A stretch of 64,000 nucleotides of DNA. Source: Rossellomorea aquimaris. GTDB taxonomy: Bacteria > Bacillota > Bacilli > Bacillales > Bacillaceae_B. A program made the position numbers and the translations under genes. Within the stretch, counting starts at the first letter, position 1. Each line of letters begins with the position of its first letter. Shown piece by piece: positions 1 to 9,021 of this stretch. The stretch is from assembly GCF_035590735.1 (NCBI RefSeq), contig NZ_CP141595.1:4065001-4129000 (forward strand), in the 5' to 3' direction. Under the pieces are notes generated by a model that saw only the letters and a program-made list of their open reading frames with translations, was not told where the DNA came from and did no database searches.

Positions 1-12
1 CAAGAAACTAAA

Positions 13-88
<76 letters not shown>

Positions 89-213
89 ATGTTTAATTTG
101 TATACCTTTAGATGAAGACTACTTAATAGAAAGTCAGTTCACCGAAACAGTTCAAGGGAAGATATTTTACTTTCGCAAAATGCTGTAGTTTATTTTACTT
201 ACGTAAAAAAACT

Positions 214-289
214 TGGTGGAGGATGACGGGATCGAACCGCCGACCCTCTGCTTGTAAGGCAGATGCTCTCCCAGCTGAGCTAATCCTCC
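214..289 (-). tRNA. tRNA-Val (anticodon TAC)
   Basis: A complete minus-strand cloverleaf with acceptor stem GGAGGAT/ATCCTCC, encoded CCA, and anticodon loop CTTACAA giving TAC. It is 4 bp from tRNA-Glu and about 125 bp from tRNA-Thr, probably in one transcript. Confidence 0.95.
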
Positions 290-293
290 ATAT

Positions 294-368
294 TGGTGAC
301 CCATACGGGATTCGAACCCGTGTTACCGCCGTGAAAGGGCGGTGTCTTAACCGCTTGACCAATGGGCC
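294..368 (-). tRNA. tRNA-Glu (anticodon TTC)
   Basis: A complete minus-strand cloverleaf starting GGCCCAT with encoded CCA; anticodon loop CTTTCAC gives TTC, decoding GAA. The T-arm GGTTCGAATCC is canonical. It is the 5'-most tRNA of the cluster on this strand. Confidence 0.95.
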
Positions 369-850
369 GTTTTTCAGAAATGTCCCGTTTAAGGACATTT
401 ATTACTATATCATCTTATTTCGCAGAAGTCAACTTCTTAATCACAAAAAAAGAATTATTTTTCCGGTTGTTTATCAAGACCATTTTGTAAGCCGAAGAAG
501 AATATACCACATCTTCAAACCTTATATCAATAGGAAAATAATAGATCATTAAAAGAATGCTCCGTTCCAAACTACTGCCCCCTCTCTAGTCTTGAATGTG
601 AGATAAGGGTTAAAGGTATTTACATTGCCTAAATAAATAACGATAGGAAGCGTAACTACGCTCATCATTTAAATAGAAACCCTGGCTCCACTTGGAAGAT
701 ATCTATGATACTATTTGAAAAAGTATCTCATGCACCGTCGTAATAGTAGCTCTGGTGGTGGCTGTTAAAATATCTCCGTCATGGTATGGAATTATTCAAG
801 ATCGACTCGATAATTGGTGACACACTAAAAGCTTCAGTTAAACTGTGAAT
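369..850. other. Intergenic stretch without recognisable gene
   Basis: About 480 bp between the tRNA cluster and a small minus-strand gene. Only short, unsupported reading frames run through it, and no RNA motif could be recognised. A tRNA promoter must lie just right of 368 but no clear -35/-10 pair could be assigned. Confidence 0.5.
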
Positions 851-874
851 AAAAAAAGCAGCTACAATAGCTGC
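851..874 (-). terminator. Rho-independent terminator of the 48-residue ORF
   Basis: A 7-bp perfect stem, GCAGCTA / TAGCTGC, with a 3-base loop is followed on the minus strand by seven T residues. The stem overlaps the stop codon at 862-864, so the gene ends inside its terminator. Confidence 0.85.
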
Positions 875-1008
875 ATAAGTTTGTCACCATGATATTTAGA
901 TTTTTCACGAATTTTGTTAAATTGGCTCATATCACTTGTCATATCCAATTTATAATTAAAACTAAAAAACCAAAACTTATGCCATTCCCTTTTAAAATTG
1001 CGTAACAT
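862..1008 (-). CDS. Small basic hypothetical protein, 48 residues
   Basis: This ORF was found by reading the sequence and is backed by a good ribosome site (GGAGGG, about 7 nt before ATG) and by a terminator that overlaps its stop. The product is basic and aromatic-rich, starts MLRNFKREWHKFW and ends REKSKYHGDKLMQLL. It has no signal peptide and no family that I recognise. Its central W-H pair and the C-terminal K-x-KYH-x-x-KL motif recur in the same order in the 53-residue protein at 2542-2703, so the two may be diverged paralogues flanking the SGNH hydrolase. A palindrome at 1065-1085 lies upstream and could be its operator. No function can be given. Confidence 0.65.
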   Translation of the reverse strand: MLRNFKREWHKFWFFSFNYKLDMTSDMSQFNKIREKSKYHGDKLMQLL

Positions 1009-1064
1009 AGAAATCCCTCCACATTATCAATTTTTGTTTACTGCATGTTTAGAATAGCAAATAA

Positions 1065-1085
1065 GTGTAAACATATGTTTAACAC
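1065..1085. promoter_or_regulatory. Palindromic candidate operator
   Basis: A near-perfect inverted repeat with the core AAACATATGTTT (1069-1080) flanked by GTGT and AACAC. It lies about 57-77 bp upstream of the 48-residue minus-strand gene and overlaps a TTTACA hexamer that could serve as its -35. The cognate regulator is unknown. Confidence 0.4.
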
Positions 1086-1207
1086 TATGTTAAGGTTTGT
1101 AAAAATTCTTTCTGGGTATACACGAGATGTTGCTTTATCCCTTAATAATTTCAGTAAGTTCATACAAACTATAGAAATAACTCAGTAATTGGAAGGACAG
1201 AAATTTG

Positions 1208-2431
1208 ATGAAGTGGAGACTTGGTATTTTAATAACCTTAATTATGATTTTCATTCTAATGTTGCGCATTTACTGGAATGGGAGTTGGGATATTTATAAT
1301 AAATACAAAAATCAAGAAGATTGGGTAGGTGTATGGACCGCGAGTTTGCAAGCACCTTTCGAAGACGGGATTTCCCAAAAAGGATTTGAAAATCAAACGA
1401 TTAGAATGGTCCTCCACCCTCATGTTGATGGTAATAAGATACGACTCCGCCTATCAAATATCTTTTCTGAAGAACCCTTAGCCATTGAAGAGGTCCATGT
1501 GGCCATTTCTCAAAAAGGATCTGAAATTGTCCCGGATACAGATCAACAGGTGACATTTGAAGGCAAATCAACGGTGTCTATCCCTCCCGGCGAGAGAAAA
1601 TTCAGTGATTCCATTTCATTAGAATTGTCTAGTGATAAAGCACTTGCAGTAAGTCTATATGTCAAGGAAAAATCCGGACCAGTCACATGGCATCCAATAT
1701 CTATGCAAACGACCTATATTTCAAGTGGAAATGATGTTTCAAAGTCAGTTTCTTCGGCTTTTAACGAACAGGAAAACTCATGGTTTTGGTTGGATGGAGT
1801 GGACACATTAGCTGATTCATCTGTAAAAGGCATTGTTGTAATGGGGAGTTCTATCGCAAATGGGAATAGTTCAACAGTAAATAAAAATCGACGTTGGCCC
1901 GATTACCTGGCAAGACGATTGAAGCCGAAAGATTCAGATTTAAACATAATGAATGCGGGGATCTCAGGCAACCAACTGATCAACAGTCTGCCTGATAAGG
2001 GTGAAAATGCCTATGCAAGGCTGGAGAGGGATATCTTCAATCAATCAGGTGTAAAAGCGGTCATTCTACACCAGGGGTTGAATGATATAAGACATTACCC
2101 TGAATATGATGCTGACAAAATCATCGAGAGGATGAAGCAGATCATTGATTCTACCCACGATCAAGGCTTGACCATTTATGGTGGTACATTGACTCCTTTT
2201 AAAGGATCAGGAATGTTCACATCTAAAGGGGAAAATACACGTCAGGAAGTGAATGCCTGGATAAGAACAAGCGGGGAGTTTGATGGGGTCATCGACTTTG
2301 ACAAAGCTCTGCGGGATCCAGATGAACCTGAGCGCTACCTGCAAAAATATGACTCGGGAGATCACCTCCACCCCAATGATGCGGGTTATAAGAGAATGGC
2401 TGATACCGTTGACCTTTCATTATTCAAATAG
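1208..2431 (+). CDS. Membrane-anchored or secreted SGNH/GDSL-family hydrolase
   Basis: A 407-residue protein with an N-terminal hydrophobic segment (about residues 5-21), likely a signal anchor. The second half shows the SGNH blocks in order: GSS in place of GDS around residue 214 (catalytic Ser), a Gly in GISGNQL, G-x-ND in QGLNDI, and DHLHPND near the C terminus, whose D-x-x-H gives the catalytic Asp and His. The family cleaves esters, often acetyl groups on polysaccharides or lipids; the substrate cannot be read from sequence. ATG at 1208 was chosen; TTG at 1205 sits closer to the GGAAGGA ribosome site (1191-1197) and is an alternative. It is a single gene ending in its own terminator. Confidence 0.8.
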   Translation: MKWRLGILITLIMIFILMLRIYWNGSWDIYNKYKNQEDWVGVWTASLQAPFEDGISQKGFENQTIRMVLHPHVDGNKIRLRLSNIFSEEPLAIEEVHVAISQKGSEIVPDTDQQVTFEGKSTVSIPPGERKFSDSISLELSSDKALAVSLYVKEKSGPVTWHPISMQTTYISSGNDVSKSVSSAFNEQENSWFWLDGVDTLADSSVKGIVVMGSSIANGNSSTVNKNRRWPDYLARRLKPKDSDLNIMNAGISGNQLINSLPDKGENAYARLERDIFNQSGVKAVILHQGLNDIRHYPEYDADKIIERMKQIIDSTHDQGLTIYGGTLTPFKGSGMFTSKGENTRQEVNAWIRTSGEFDGVIDFDKALRDPDEPERYLQKYDSGDHLHPNDAGYKRMADTVDLSLFK

Positions 2432-2461
2432 TGGGATAAAGAGACATGTACTTTGTCCCAC
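2431..2461 (+). terminator. Terminator of the SGNH hydrolase gene
   Basis: An 11-bp stem with one G-T pair, GTGGGATAAAG / CTTTGTCCCAC, starts at the last base of the stop codon and is followed by a T-rich tract (TCCTTTTAATTTTG). Confidence 0.75.
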
Positions 2462-2541
2462 ATCCTTTTAATTTTGTTGTCTATACTTCTTTCAATTATA
2501 ACGCAGTTTATATGCATTCCTCAGCCGTCATCACGCGTATT

Positions 2542-2703
2542 TTAATGAATATTATTCAACTTCATTTCATGATACTTTATTTTTTCTTGCAACTTCTTTT
2601 TAATCCGACAGTCTAAACATCCTTCCAGCAAAACTCGGTTGTACTGAATCCTCAAAAAATGCCATTTACATTTCATTTGCACGAATAACTGACTCACCTT
2701 CAT
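2542..2703 (-). CDS. Small basic CxxC protein, 53 residues, behind a c-di-GMP riboswitch
   Basis: A minus-strand ORF found by reading. A strong GGAGG stands 7 nt before ATG at 2703; an ATG at 2706 is also in frame but too close to it. The product is lysine/arginine-rich, with a C-x-x-C pair (GCLDCR) mid-protein and the C-terminal motif QEKIKYHEMKL. The C-x-x-C could bind metal or be redox active, but this is inference. The W-H and K-x-KYH-x-x-KL pattern matches the 48-residue protein at 862-1008. The leader carries a GEMM-I riboswitch (2745-2822) and a sigma-A promoter, so the gene is very probably controlled by cyclic di-GMP. I do not recognise the family. Confidence 0.75.
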   Translation of the reverse strand: MKVSQLFVQMKCKWHFLRIQYNRVLLEGCLDCRIKKKLQEKIKYHEMKLNNIH

Positions 2704-2744
2704 CATCTCTCCTCCACTTCATAAATCGCAGGAGTCCGTTTCGA

Positions 2745-2822
2745 AAACTGGCAAGCATCGTCACTATGACCTTAGCCCCTGTAGTTTTGCGTCACCACTT
2801 TTCAATGGTTTTGCCCTTATCG
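2745..2822 (-). ncRNA. Cyclic di-GMP-I (GEMM) riboswitch
   Basis: Read on the minus strand, this leader holds the conserved GEMM-I elements in order: AAGGGCAAAACC, a six-pair P2 stem (ACCATT/AGTGGT) closed by a GAAA tetraloop, the invariant GACGCAAAACTACAGGG, CTAAGG as tetraloop receptor in P3, and a GATGCTTGCC end whose TTGCC pairs with GGCAA of the 5' side. Downstream, CTCCT can pair with AGGAG of the Shine-Dalgarno sequence, which suggests translational control. There is no intrinsic terminator between aptamer and gene. The family senses c-di-GMP (some variants cGAMP); the direction of switching here is not determined. Confidence 0.87.
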
Positions 2823-2843
2823 TACGAATTATGAAAGATTCCA

Positions 2844-2872
2844 TTTATAAATAATGCAGTTAAACGCTCCAA
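2844..2872 (-). promoter_or_regulatory. Sigma-A promoter of the riboswitch transcript
   Basis: On the minus strand, -35 TTGGAG (2867-2872) and -10 TATAAA (2844-2849) are separated by exactly 17 bp. The expected start near 2837 lies a few bases upstream of the aptamer, as needed for a riboswitch leader. Confidence 0.7.
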
Positions 2873-3015
2873 AATAACCGCATATTTACACATGTCATAT
2901 TTACTACTTTTGAATCGTACCATAATTTTATAAAGTGCGTTTTAAATATTCCTAAAAGAATAAAAAAGTTCCATCACCTTGAAAGTTTTAAGTCGATTGG
3001 TTGTAAGAGACAATG

Positions 3016-3046
3016 AAAAACCTCAACCTTATTAATAAGGTTGAGG
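3016..3046 (-). terminator. Terminator of the amylopullulanase gene
   Basis: A perfect self-complementary 26-bp palindrome (CCTCAACCTT...AAGGTTGAGG) is followed on the minus strand by TTTTT. It lies 25 bp past the stop of the large minus-strand gene. Confidence 0.9.
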
Positions 3047-3070
3047 TAATCTTCGTGAGGTTTGACCCCA

Positions 3071-6000
3071 CTAATGTTTCTTTTTCTTCTTACCTTTCTT
3101 CCCCTTCTCCTCTACCTTGATTACAACAGTGGTCAAAGGATCCAAAGTCAAAGTATCTTTCGTCAATGTAAATCCAGACTTCTTGGAAACAGGCTTTGTT
3201 CCCGCTTCGTCGTTGTCTACTACAACCTTCCCGTTAGAGAAGTCATAGTCACTCACCGATAGAGTGCGTGCTTCACTATCCGCATTGATAAATACGTAAT
3301 ACTCACCTGTATCATCAGTGGAGACATTCATGTAAGCAAGCATCAAGTCTGTATCGGCGATCTCAGGTAAATCAAGCAGCGATACATTCTGATCAACGAG
3401 CTCTTTCTCACCTAAACGGAAAGCATTGGTGGATCTTCTCAGCTCAATCAACCCTTCTGTATATTCTCTCGTTGTTGTATTAACTTCATATTTCTTCTTA
3501 TTCGTTGCTTTTTCCCAGTCAAACTTATTGATGGCGTCGGATGAATCATATGAGTCATGGATGAAGTAACCAAATGGGTTGCCTTCTTCGTCTTCCAGCT
3601 CATGATATTTTTGTTCCGGTACGCCTTCCCCAAGCCATTGCTTGGTTCGCCCATATTCCTGACCCGCGTGGATGAAAGCCGTCCCTTGCGATGTCAGGAT
3701 CATGGAGTTACCAAGGCGGATACGCTTATGGATCTCCAGGTTGTTTTCCGGAATGGCCGGATCCTTTTTGATCGATTGGGCAATGACATCGTATAACGGC
3801 AGGTTGTCATGTGCTGCAATGTATTGAACCATGTCGCCGGGATCGTCGTCTGCCGTGTTGCCCGGCTGCCCTTTGATGTTGTTAAAAATCGTGTTGATGT
3901 CGCGTGCGCCGCCTGTCAGAAATCTCGGCTCCCCTTCTGAACCGAAGCCTGATTTCAGTTCGTTACGAATTTCGTCGGAAAAGACTCCTACATCATCAGT
4001 TTTGTCCATCCAATCCTGGTCGGCACCCATCCCTTCTAATGAAGGATCTGATAGGTGACCTGCGAATGTTCTCCAGCCTTCACCGATGAACAATGCATCC
4101 GGATTGATTTCAGCCGCTGCATCATAGGCTTTTTGGATGGATGGGTAGGTTGCGTCGCCCATCATATCGAATCGCATACCATCGATCTTGTATTCATCGA
4201 ACCAGTATTTCACTGAGTCGACTATCAGCTTTTCAGCCATGGTATGGTTGGTTGCCAGATTGTTTCCGAAGCCTCCAAGGAAGTTTCCTTTGTCATCCTG
4301 GAACGCATAGTAATTTGGCACGATATCGTTCAGTGTGCTTGTTTTGGCCATATGCGTGTAGACGACGTCAAGCACGACACCCATACCCTTATCATGAATC
4401 GCGTCGATCAAACGTTTCGTTTCTTCGATTCGTAATTGCGGATCAGTGGCATCCTGTGAATACGCACCATCCGGGGAGAAGTAGCTGTGAGGGTCGTAAC
4501 CCCAGTTGTATTCATTGCCACCTGCTGAATACTCAAGCTCACGTTCGCCCATATTCGTTTCATCACCGTAGTACCATGCCATGATCGGAAGCAGTTGAAC
4601 GTGGGTCACACCCATTGACTTAATGTAATCAAGTTTTTTGATAAAGGCATCATACGTACCCCATCTTTCCTTCTTCAAGTCTTTTTCAATCGAAGGATCT
4701 GACGTAAAGTCGCGGACGTGAACCTCGTAAATGACCGCATCTTCCCGTTTTTCATAGCCATCGATGGAAGCATGACTGAATTTCTTAGGATCGGTTCCTT
4801 TTAAATCGACGATCGCCGCTTTCCCGATGTTATCGCCGTCTGGTCCTGCTTCACCTTCTGTATTCACGGTGAAGGCAGCCATGGATTTGGCATATGGATC
4901 GAGTACTTTTTTCGTTACTCCGTCATTGGTTACTTCGTATTGATAGTAGAAGCCCTTCAGATCTTTCACCTTTAAGTCTTTTGCTTTCAATTCGGTTGAC
5001 CAGACGCCTTTTTCACCTATGGTCATTTCGACTTTTCCTATCAATGACCTGGCGTCTTTCTTATGATAAACATTAGCAATCACCTTGCTGGCTTTCGGCG
5101 CCCATAGCTTTAAGGTTGCGTTTCCTTTTTTATAGGTGGCACCAAGGTCATCACCATCGTAAGCATACTTATTATCAAGCAATCTCCAGCCTGCCGCGGC
5201 TTTAACGGTTCTGCCTGAGTAGGTGATGGATAACGGCAGTTTTTCCAGGTCAAAATCAGCTTTTACTTCCACTGTTTTGTCTCCGGTGATTTCAGCACTT
5301 TCCACTGTCACATCGGATCCAGCACCGTCTTTGATGGCTAAACCGGACAATAACGCTTCTTCTGTCAAACCATCTGTCATCGTGAAATTCAAACGAATCG
5401 TATCGTCTGAAATGACCTCAGAAGAAATCAGTCCCGTTGCAACATCCCCGTGTGGAGAAATGTAGACCGTATCGTCACCCTGCTTCACAAATAAGTGATC
5501 ATATTTATCTAACAGATTGAACGTTTTGTTGCCGCCATCCTTGCCGGCATCGCCTTTCGACTCATCCAGCATAATGAAACCGATTTCTTTTGCATTTTCG
5601 GTTAACGGGATGTCTACATAAACACCATAACGGTCTTTACCCGCTAAATCAGCGGCACCAGTTGGCCAGTTATCTGATGGTGCTGCGACATCTCCCCAAT
5701 TCCACACACCGAAGTTCTCATAATTCCCGTCTTCACGTTCATAATGAATACGTACCGTGTTCTCCGGAAGATCAACCGGCTCATACGTATACACCTTATC
5801 AGAACCTTGTTGGATCCAAATCTCATTTACCTCAGGAGAAGTGATGGTAAATCCTTTGTCCCCACCATCTTTACCGGCATCGCCTTTTGTAATATCCATT
5901 ACAAGGAAGCCGATATTCTTCGCTCCTTCAGCCAGGGGAACATCAATGTAGGCGCCATAGCTGTCAGTCTTTTCAAACATGGTAGCACCGGTCGGCCAGT

Positions 6001-8677
6001 TTGCCGATGGTGAAGCCACATCGTTCCAAAGCCACGCACCGTAGTTTTCGTAGTTTCCATCGGTACGGTTATAGTGGATTCGGATGTTGTTTTCCGGAAC
6101 CGGCTCTACTTCAGGATCTTCTCCCCCTGAACCTGATCCTGCTTCAGCACCTGTAATCTTACCGCCTTCAACGGTCAACAATGCGGTACCGCCGTCTGCT
6201 TTAGAAGGAAGAGTCAGGGTGATTTCATTCCCTCCGTCAGCATTGTATTCTTCTCCAGAATAAGCATCTGTTACGACAGCACCAGGAGAATCAACAGTCA
6301 ACGTGATCTCTTTCGCTTCGTCCGCAACGTTCAACCCAACGTAGACAGAGTTCTCTTTATAGTCACGGGAGAATACCAGGAACTGATCGCTATTCGAACC
6401 ACCGACAGTCTTTCTCTCCCCTTTAGCAAACACATCGGAATGTGCCCCTCTAAAGTTTAAAATCTTCGTATAATGCTCCAACACGTCATTATTTTCTACA
6501 TCATCCCAGGCAAAATCATAGCGGTTATCATATTCCGGATAGTTGTTCGCTCCGCTTTGTCCGAGTTCTTCACCATAATAAATGACCGGCTGTCCCTTCG
6601 ATGTTGCCTGAAGTGAGGCAGCCACTTTCAGCTTGCCTTCATCTCCGCCTAACGAATACAAAAATCCGTCTTCATCATGACTTCCTAAAAATTGTCCAAG
6701 TGTTGCTGTGTTATCGATTTTCCCGTTTCGTGCCGTCAGTTTATCATTGGCTGCTTTCAGGTTGCCGCTTACGAATTCATGAGCGATACCTTTGAAACCG
6801 AAGTCCAAAAGGGAGTCCATCATTCCGGTATCAAGATATCCCAGCTGGTTATCAGAACTCGCTCCCCACGCTTCACCAATCATTTTGTGCTGAGGCATTT
6901 TTTCCGTGATGGCGTTTTTAAAGGCCATCCACGTCGTATCTTCCACGTGCTTCACAGTGTCGACACGGAAATAGTCGATCGTATTCCCTTTTGCCGTTGT
7001 CGCTTTCTCGATCCAATCCGTTTGCCAATTGATGATTTGCTGGCGGACTTCTGGATTTTCCGTGATGACGTCTGGTAATCCTGCTAATTCACCGACCACT
7101 TCATCCGTACCGACTTCAGCGCCTTGACGAACGATATTACTGTAATTGTCTCTTTCTGCATCAGATGGATAACCTGCAGGGCGCTGATCGTCAGCTAAAT
7201 CACCATCAATCTCTTTTAACCCATAACCCGTATGATTCAAGACCACATCGACCATGATTTTAATCCCGCGGTCATGCGCCTCATCAATTAGCGTATGGAA
7301 TTCTTCCATTGATCCAAAGTGAGGATTCAGCTCACCGAAGTTACTGGCCCAGTAGCCGTGGTAACCAAAATAAGGCTGATCCGATTCCCCGTTTGTTTCA
7401 ACGGAACGGACATCATACTTAATATTTTCAACGACCGGACTGATCCAGATCGTATTCACACCAAGATTATCAAGGTAATCCAGTTTCTCTGTGATCCCTT
7501 TAAAATCTCCACCTTGATACGTACCGCGTTTGCTTTGATTATAATTCAGATTGTAAGGATCATCATTCGACGTATCCCCGTTGAAGAACCGGTCTGTCAG
7601 CATGAAATAAATGATGGATTCATCCCAATCGAGATCCGAATCGCCTACAGACTGTCTTGCTTTCACTTCGATTTCAGTCGTTCCCTCATAATAGTTCCCG
7701 TAAGAATCCACAACGGTCAGAGGAATTGATTTCGTGCCTGCCGTTACATTATCGTCGACCGCTAATGTCACTTCCTTTAATGAAGGATCGATTTCAAGTT
7801 TCTCTGATCCGCCTAGCGAAGAAACATCCGCCGTGATTTTTTGGATTTTCACATCCTCTGTCAGTCCGTCGACATCAACCGATAAGACAGAGTTTTCATT
7901 ATAGTCCACGGCAGTTGGTGACACTGAACCCGAAACCGTCAGATCCGCTTTTTGAAAATCAAGAATCGATTCCCCAGCGACTGTATTGTAAGGGTCACTT
8001 ACTTCTGTGGTTTCACCATCTTTCGTGACTAAAAAGGAGTACGGGTTTTTCCCATTCGGAATGTTGTCATATGAAAGTACAAACCGTTCATTCTCCGGCT
8101 CATACGTCATTTCTCTCGTTTCCCCGTTGTACTTCAACTCTACTTTTTCAATCGTATCCATCGTATCGTTTGCGAATAATTCTTTATCACGATAATAGAA
8201 CGTCGCATTACCCTGATCGATCACCGGGGCCGATCCATCCGGTACAATACGGATTTCCTCGACACCGCTTGTTATGTACGCCTTGGTGATGGTGTCGTTT
8301 TGGTTCACTTTAATAAAACGATCGCCAAACTCCTTCTCCGCCGTATTCCAATCCTCCGTACTGCGAAGAACAAAGCCGAATTGCTCTGTTTCAGGTGCGA
8401 CGGCGATGTTTGCTACCGCCACTCCATTTTCGTAGGAGTCAAAATTGATTTGATCATCCTGTACTCCTGTGTTCCAGGCCCATATATTCCAGTCACCATA
8501 CGTTTGATCTTCACGGATATACGTGAAACGCACCTTGCGATCACTGGACTCTGCTGATTCAATCGTGGCATTGCCGTCCGCCACTGCAGAAGCTGCCGGT
8601 GCAAATGGTGACCAAAGACTTAGTAGCATCATCAAAGTCATAAAAATTGAGAATCGACGTTTTGTCCTATTTCCCAT
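3071..8677 (-). CDS. Secreted amylopullulanase (alpha-amylase plus type I pullulanase)
   Basis: A 1868-residue extracellular starch- and pullulan-degrading enzyme with two catalytic halves. A Sec signal peptide (basic start, hydrophobic core, cut near AASAVA at about 32) is followed by a pullulanase-associated-like module (about 46-150) and linkers. The alpha-amylase domain (about 350-770) shows DVVLNH, FRVD (nucleophile D573), GEAWG (E602) and SHDED (HD 667-668). Two tandem CBM41-like PUD modules (about 864-967 and 974-1075) are near-duplicates. The pullulanase half (about 1160-1860) shows YNWGYDP (1390-1396), MRFD (D1504), GEGWR (E1533) and AAHDN. The tail is lysine-rich, GKKGKKKKKH. Size and order resemble the alkaline amylopullulanases known from Bacillus. 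The gene is alone, with CcpA/LacI-type operators upstream and its own terminator. Confidence 0.93.
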   Translation of the reverse strand: MGNRTKRRFSIFMTLMMLLSLWSPFAPAASAVADGNATIESAESSDRKVRFTYIREDQTYGDWNIWAWNTGVQDDQINFDSYENGVAVANIAVAPETEQFGFVLRSTEDWNTAEKEFGDRFIKVNQNDTITKAYITSGVEEIRIVPDGSAPVIDQGNATFYYRDKELFANDTMDTIEKVELKYNGETREMTYEPENERFVLSYDNIPNGKNPYSFLVTKDGETTEVSDPYNTVAGESILDFQKADLTVSGSVSPTAVDYNENSVLSVDVDGLTEDVKIQKITADVSSLGGSEKLEIDPSLKEVTLAVDDNVTAGTKSIPLTVVDSYGNYYEGTTEIEVKARQSVGDSDLDWDESIIYFMLTDRFFNGDTSNDDPYNLNYNQSKRGTYQGGDFKGITEKLDYLDNLGVNTIWISPVVENIKYDVRSVETNGESDQPYFGYHGYWASNFGELNPHFGSMEEFHTLIDEAHDRGIKIMVDVVLNHTGYGLKEIDGDLADDQRPAGYPSDAERDNYSNIVRQGAEVGTDEVVGELAGLPDVITENPEVRQQIINWQTDWIEKATTAKGNTIDYFRVDTVKHVEDTTWMAFKNAITEKMPQHKMIGEAWGASSDNQLGYLDTGMMDSLLDFGFKGIAHEFVSGNLKAANDKLTARNGKIDNTATLGQFLGSHDEDGFLYSLGGDEGKLKVAASLQATSKGQPVIYYGEELGQSGANNYPEYDNRYDFAWDDVENNDVLEHYTKILNFRGAHSDVFAKGERKTVGGSNSDQFLVFSRDYKENSVYVGLNVADEAKEITLTVDSPGAVVTDAYSGEEYNADGGNEITLTLPSKADGGTALLTVEGGKITGAEAGSGSGGEDPEVEPVPENNIRIHYNRTDGNYENYGAWLWNDVASPSANWPTGATMFEKTDSYGAYIDVPLAEGAKNIGFLVMDITKGDAGKDGGDKGFTITSPEVNEIWIQQGSDKVYTYEPVDLPENTVRIHYEREDGNYENFGVWNWGDVAAPSDNWPTGAADLAGKDRYGVYVDIPLTENAKEIGFIMLDESKGDAGKDGGNKTFNLLDKYDHLFVKQGDDTVYISPHGDVATGLISSEVISDDTIRLNFTMTDGLTEEALLSGLAIKDGAGSDVTVESAEITGDKTVEVKADFDLEKLPLSITYSGRTVKAAAGWRLLDNKYAYDGDDLGATYKKGNATLKLWAPKASKVIANVYHKKDARSLIGKVEMTIGEKGVWSTELKAKDLKVKDLKGFYYQYEVTNDGVTKKVLDPYAKSMAAFTVNTEGEAGPDGDNIGKAAIVDLKGTDPKKFSHASIDGYEKREDAVIYEVHVRDFTSDPSIEKDLKKERWGTYDAFIKKLDYIKSMGVTHVQLLPIMAWYYGDETNMGERELEYSAGGNEYNWGYDPHSYFSPDGAYSQDATDPQLRIEETKRLIDAIHDKGMGVVLDVVYTHMAKTSTLNDIVPNYYAFQDDKGNFLGGFGNNLATNHTMAEKLIVDSVKYWFDEYKIDGMRFDMMGDATYPSIQKAYDAAAEINPDALFIGEGWRTFAGHLSDPSLEGMGADQDWMDKTDDVGVFSDEIRNELKSGFGSEGEPRFLTGGARDINTIFNNIKGQPGNTADDDPGDMVQYIAAHDNLPLYDVIAQSIKKDPAIPENNLEIHKRIRLGNSMILTSQGTAFIHAGQEYGRTKQWLGEGVPEQKYHELEDEEGNPFGYFIHDSYDSSDAINKFDWEKATNKKKYEVNTTTREYTEGLIELRRSTNAFRLGEKELVDQNVSLLDLPEIADTDLMLAYMNVSTDDTGEYYVFINADSEARTLSVSDYDFSNGKVVVDNDEAGTKPVSKKSGFTLTKDTLTLDPLTTVVIKVEEKGKKGKKKKKH

Positions 8678-8736
8678 TCATGTTTTCCCCCTCTTAAATT
8701 GGATTAATAGAGTAATAGGAGTGCTCTTGATGGTTG

Positions 8737-8750
8737 TGAAAACGTTTGCA
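8737..8750. promoter_or_regulatory. cre-like operator upstream of the amylopullulanase gene
   Basis: TGAAAACGTTTGCA fits the CcpA consensus TGWAANCGNTNWCA at all but one position. On the minus strand it overlaps a possible -35 TTCACA, which has TATTAC 17 bp downstream as -10. Glucose repression through CcpA is the expected effect. Confidence 0.65.
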
Positions 8751-8802
8751 CAAAGAGTTAAAAAAATGTGAGGTTATTCTCGAGGTAGTTATTTCGAACT
8801 AG

Positions 8803-8816
8803 TGCAAGCGCTTGCA
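8803..8816. promoter_or_regulatory. Perfect LacI-family palindrome, candidate maltose-type operator
   Basis: TGCAAGCGCTTGCA is a perfect 14-bp palindrome with the central CG typical of LacI/CcpA/MalR-type sites. It lies 66 bp beyond the cre-like site, upstream of the amylopullulanase gene. It could be a second cre or the site of a starch/maltose repressor encoded elsewhere. Confidence 0.55.
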
Positions 8817-9021
8817 ATTATCTGTCTATTACATTTTACAATAGGTTGGGTATGAGTGGCTATATGACAAATGGGGGATTTTCAGGTGAGATATGAGAGA
8901 TTATATTATCCTAACACTTTGCTAAGTTCGACTCAGGGCTACCACCGCGTTCCATATGACTATATTCTCCCATCCCTTCATATATTAAAAGGTAGGGATT
9001 TCATGACAAGGGGTGAACTGT

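Noticed and set aside
195..552. Reading frames on both strands across the tRNA-Val/Glu genes
   Set aside because: They run through perfect tRNA cloverleaves and have no ribosome sites.
7319..7729. Long antisense frames within the amylopullulanase gene
   Set aside because: The sense frame has intact catalytic motifs and strong codon structure; antisense frames lack ribosome sites and any recognisable domain.
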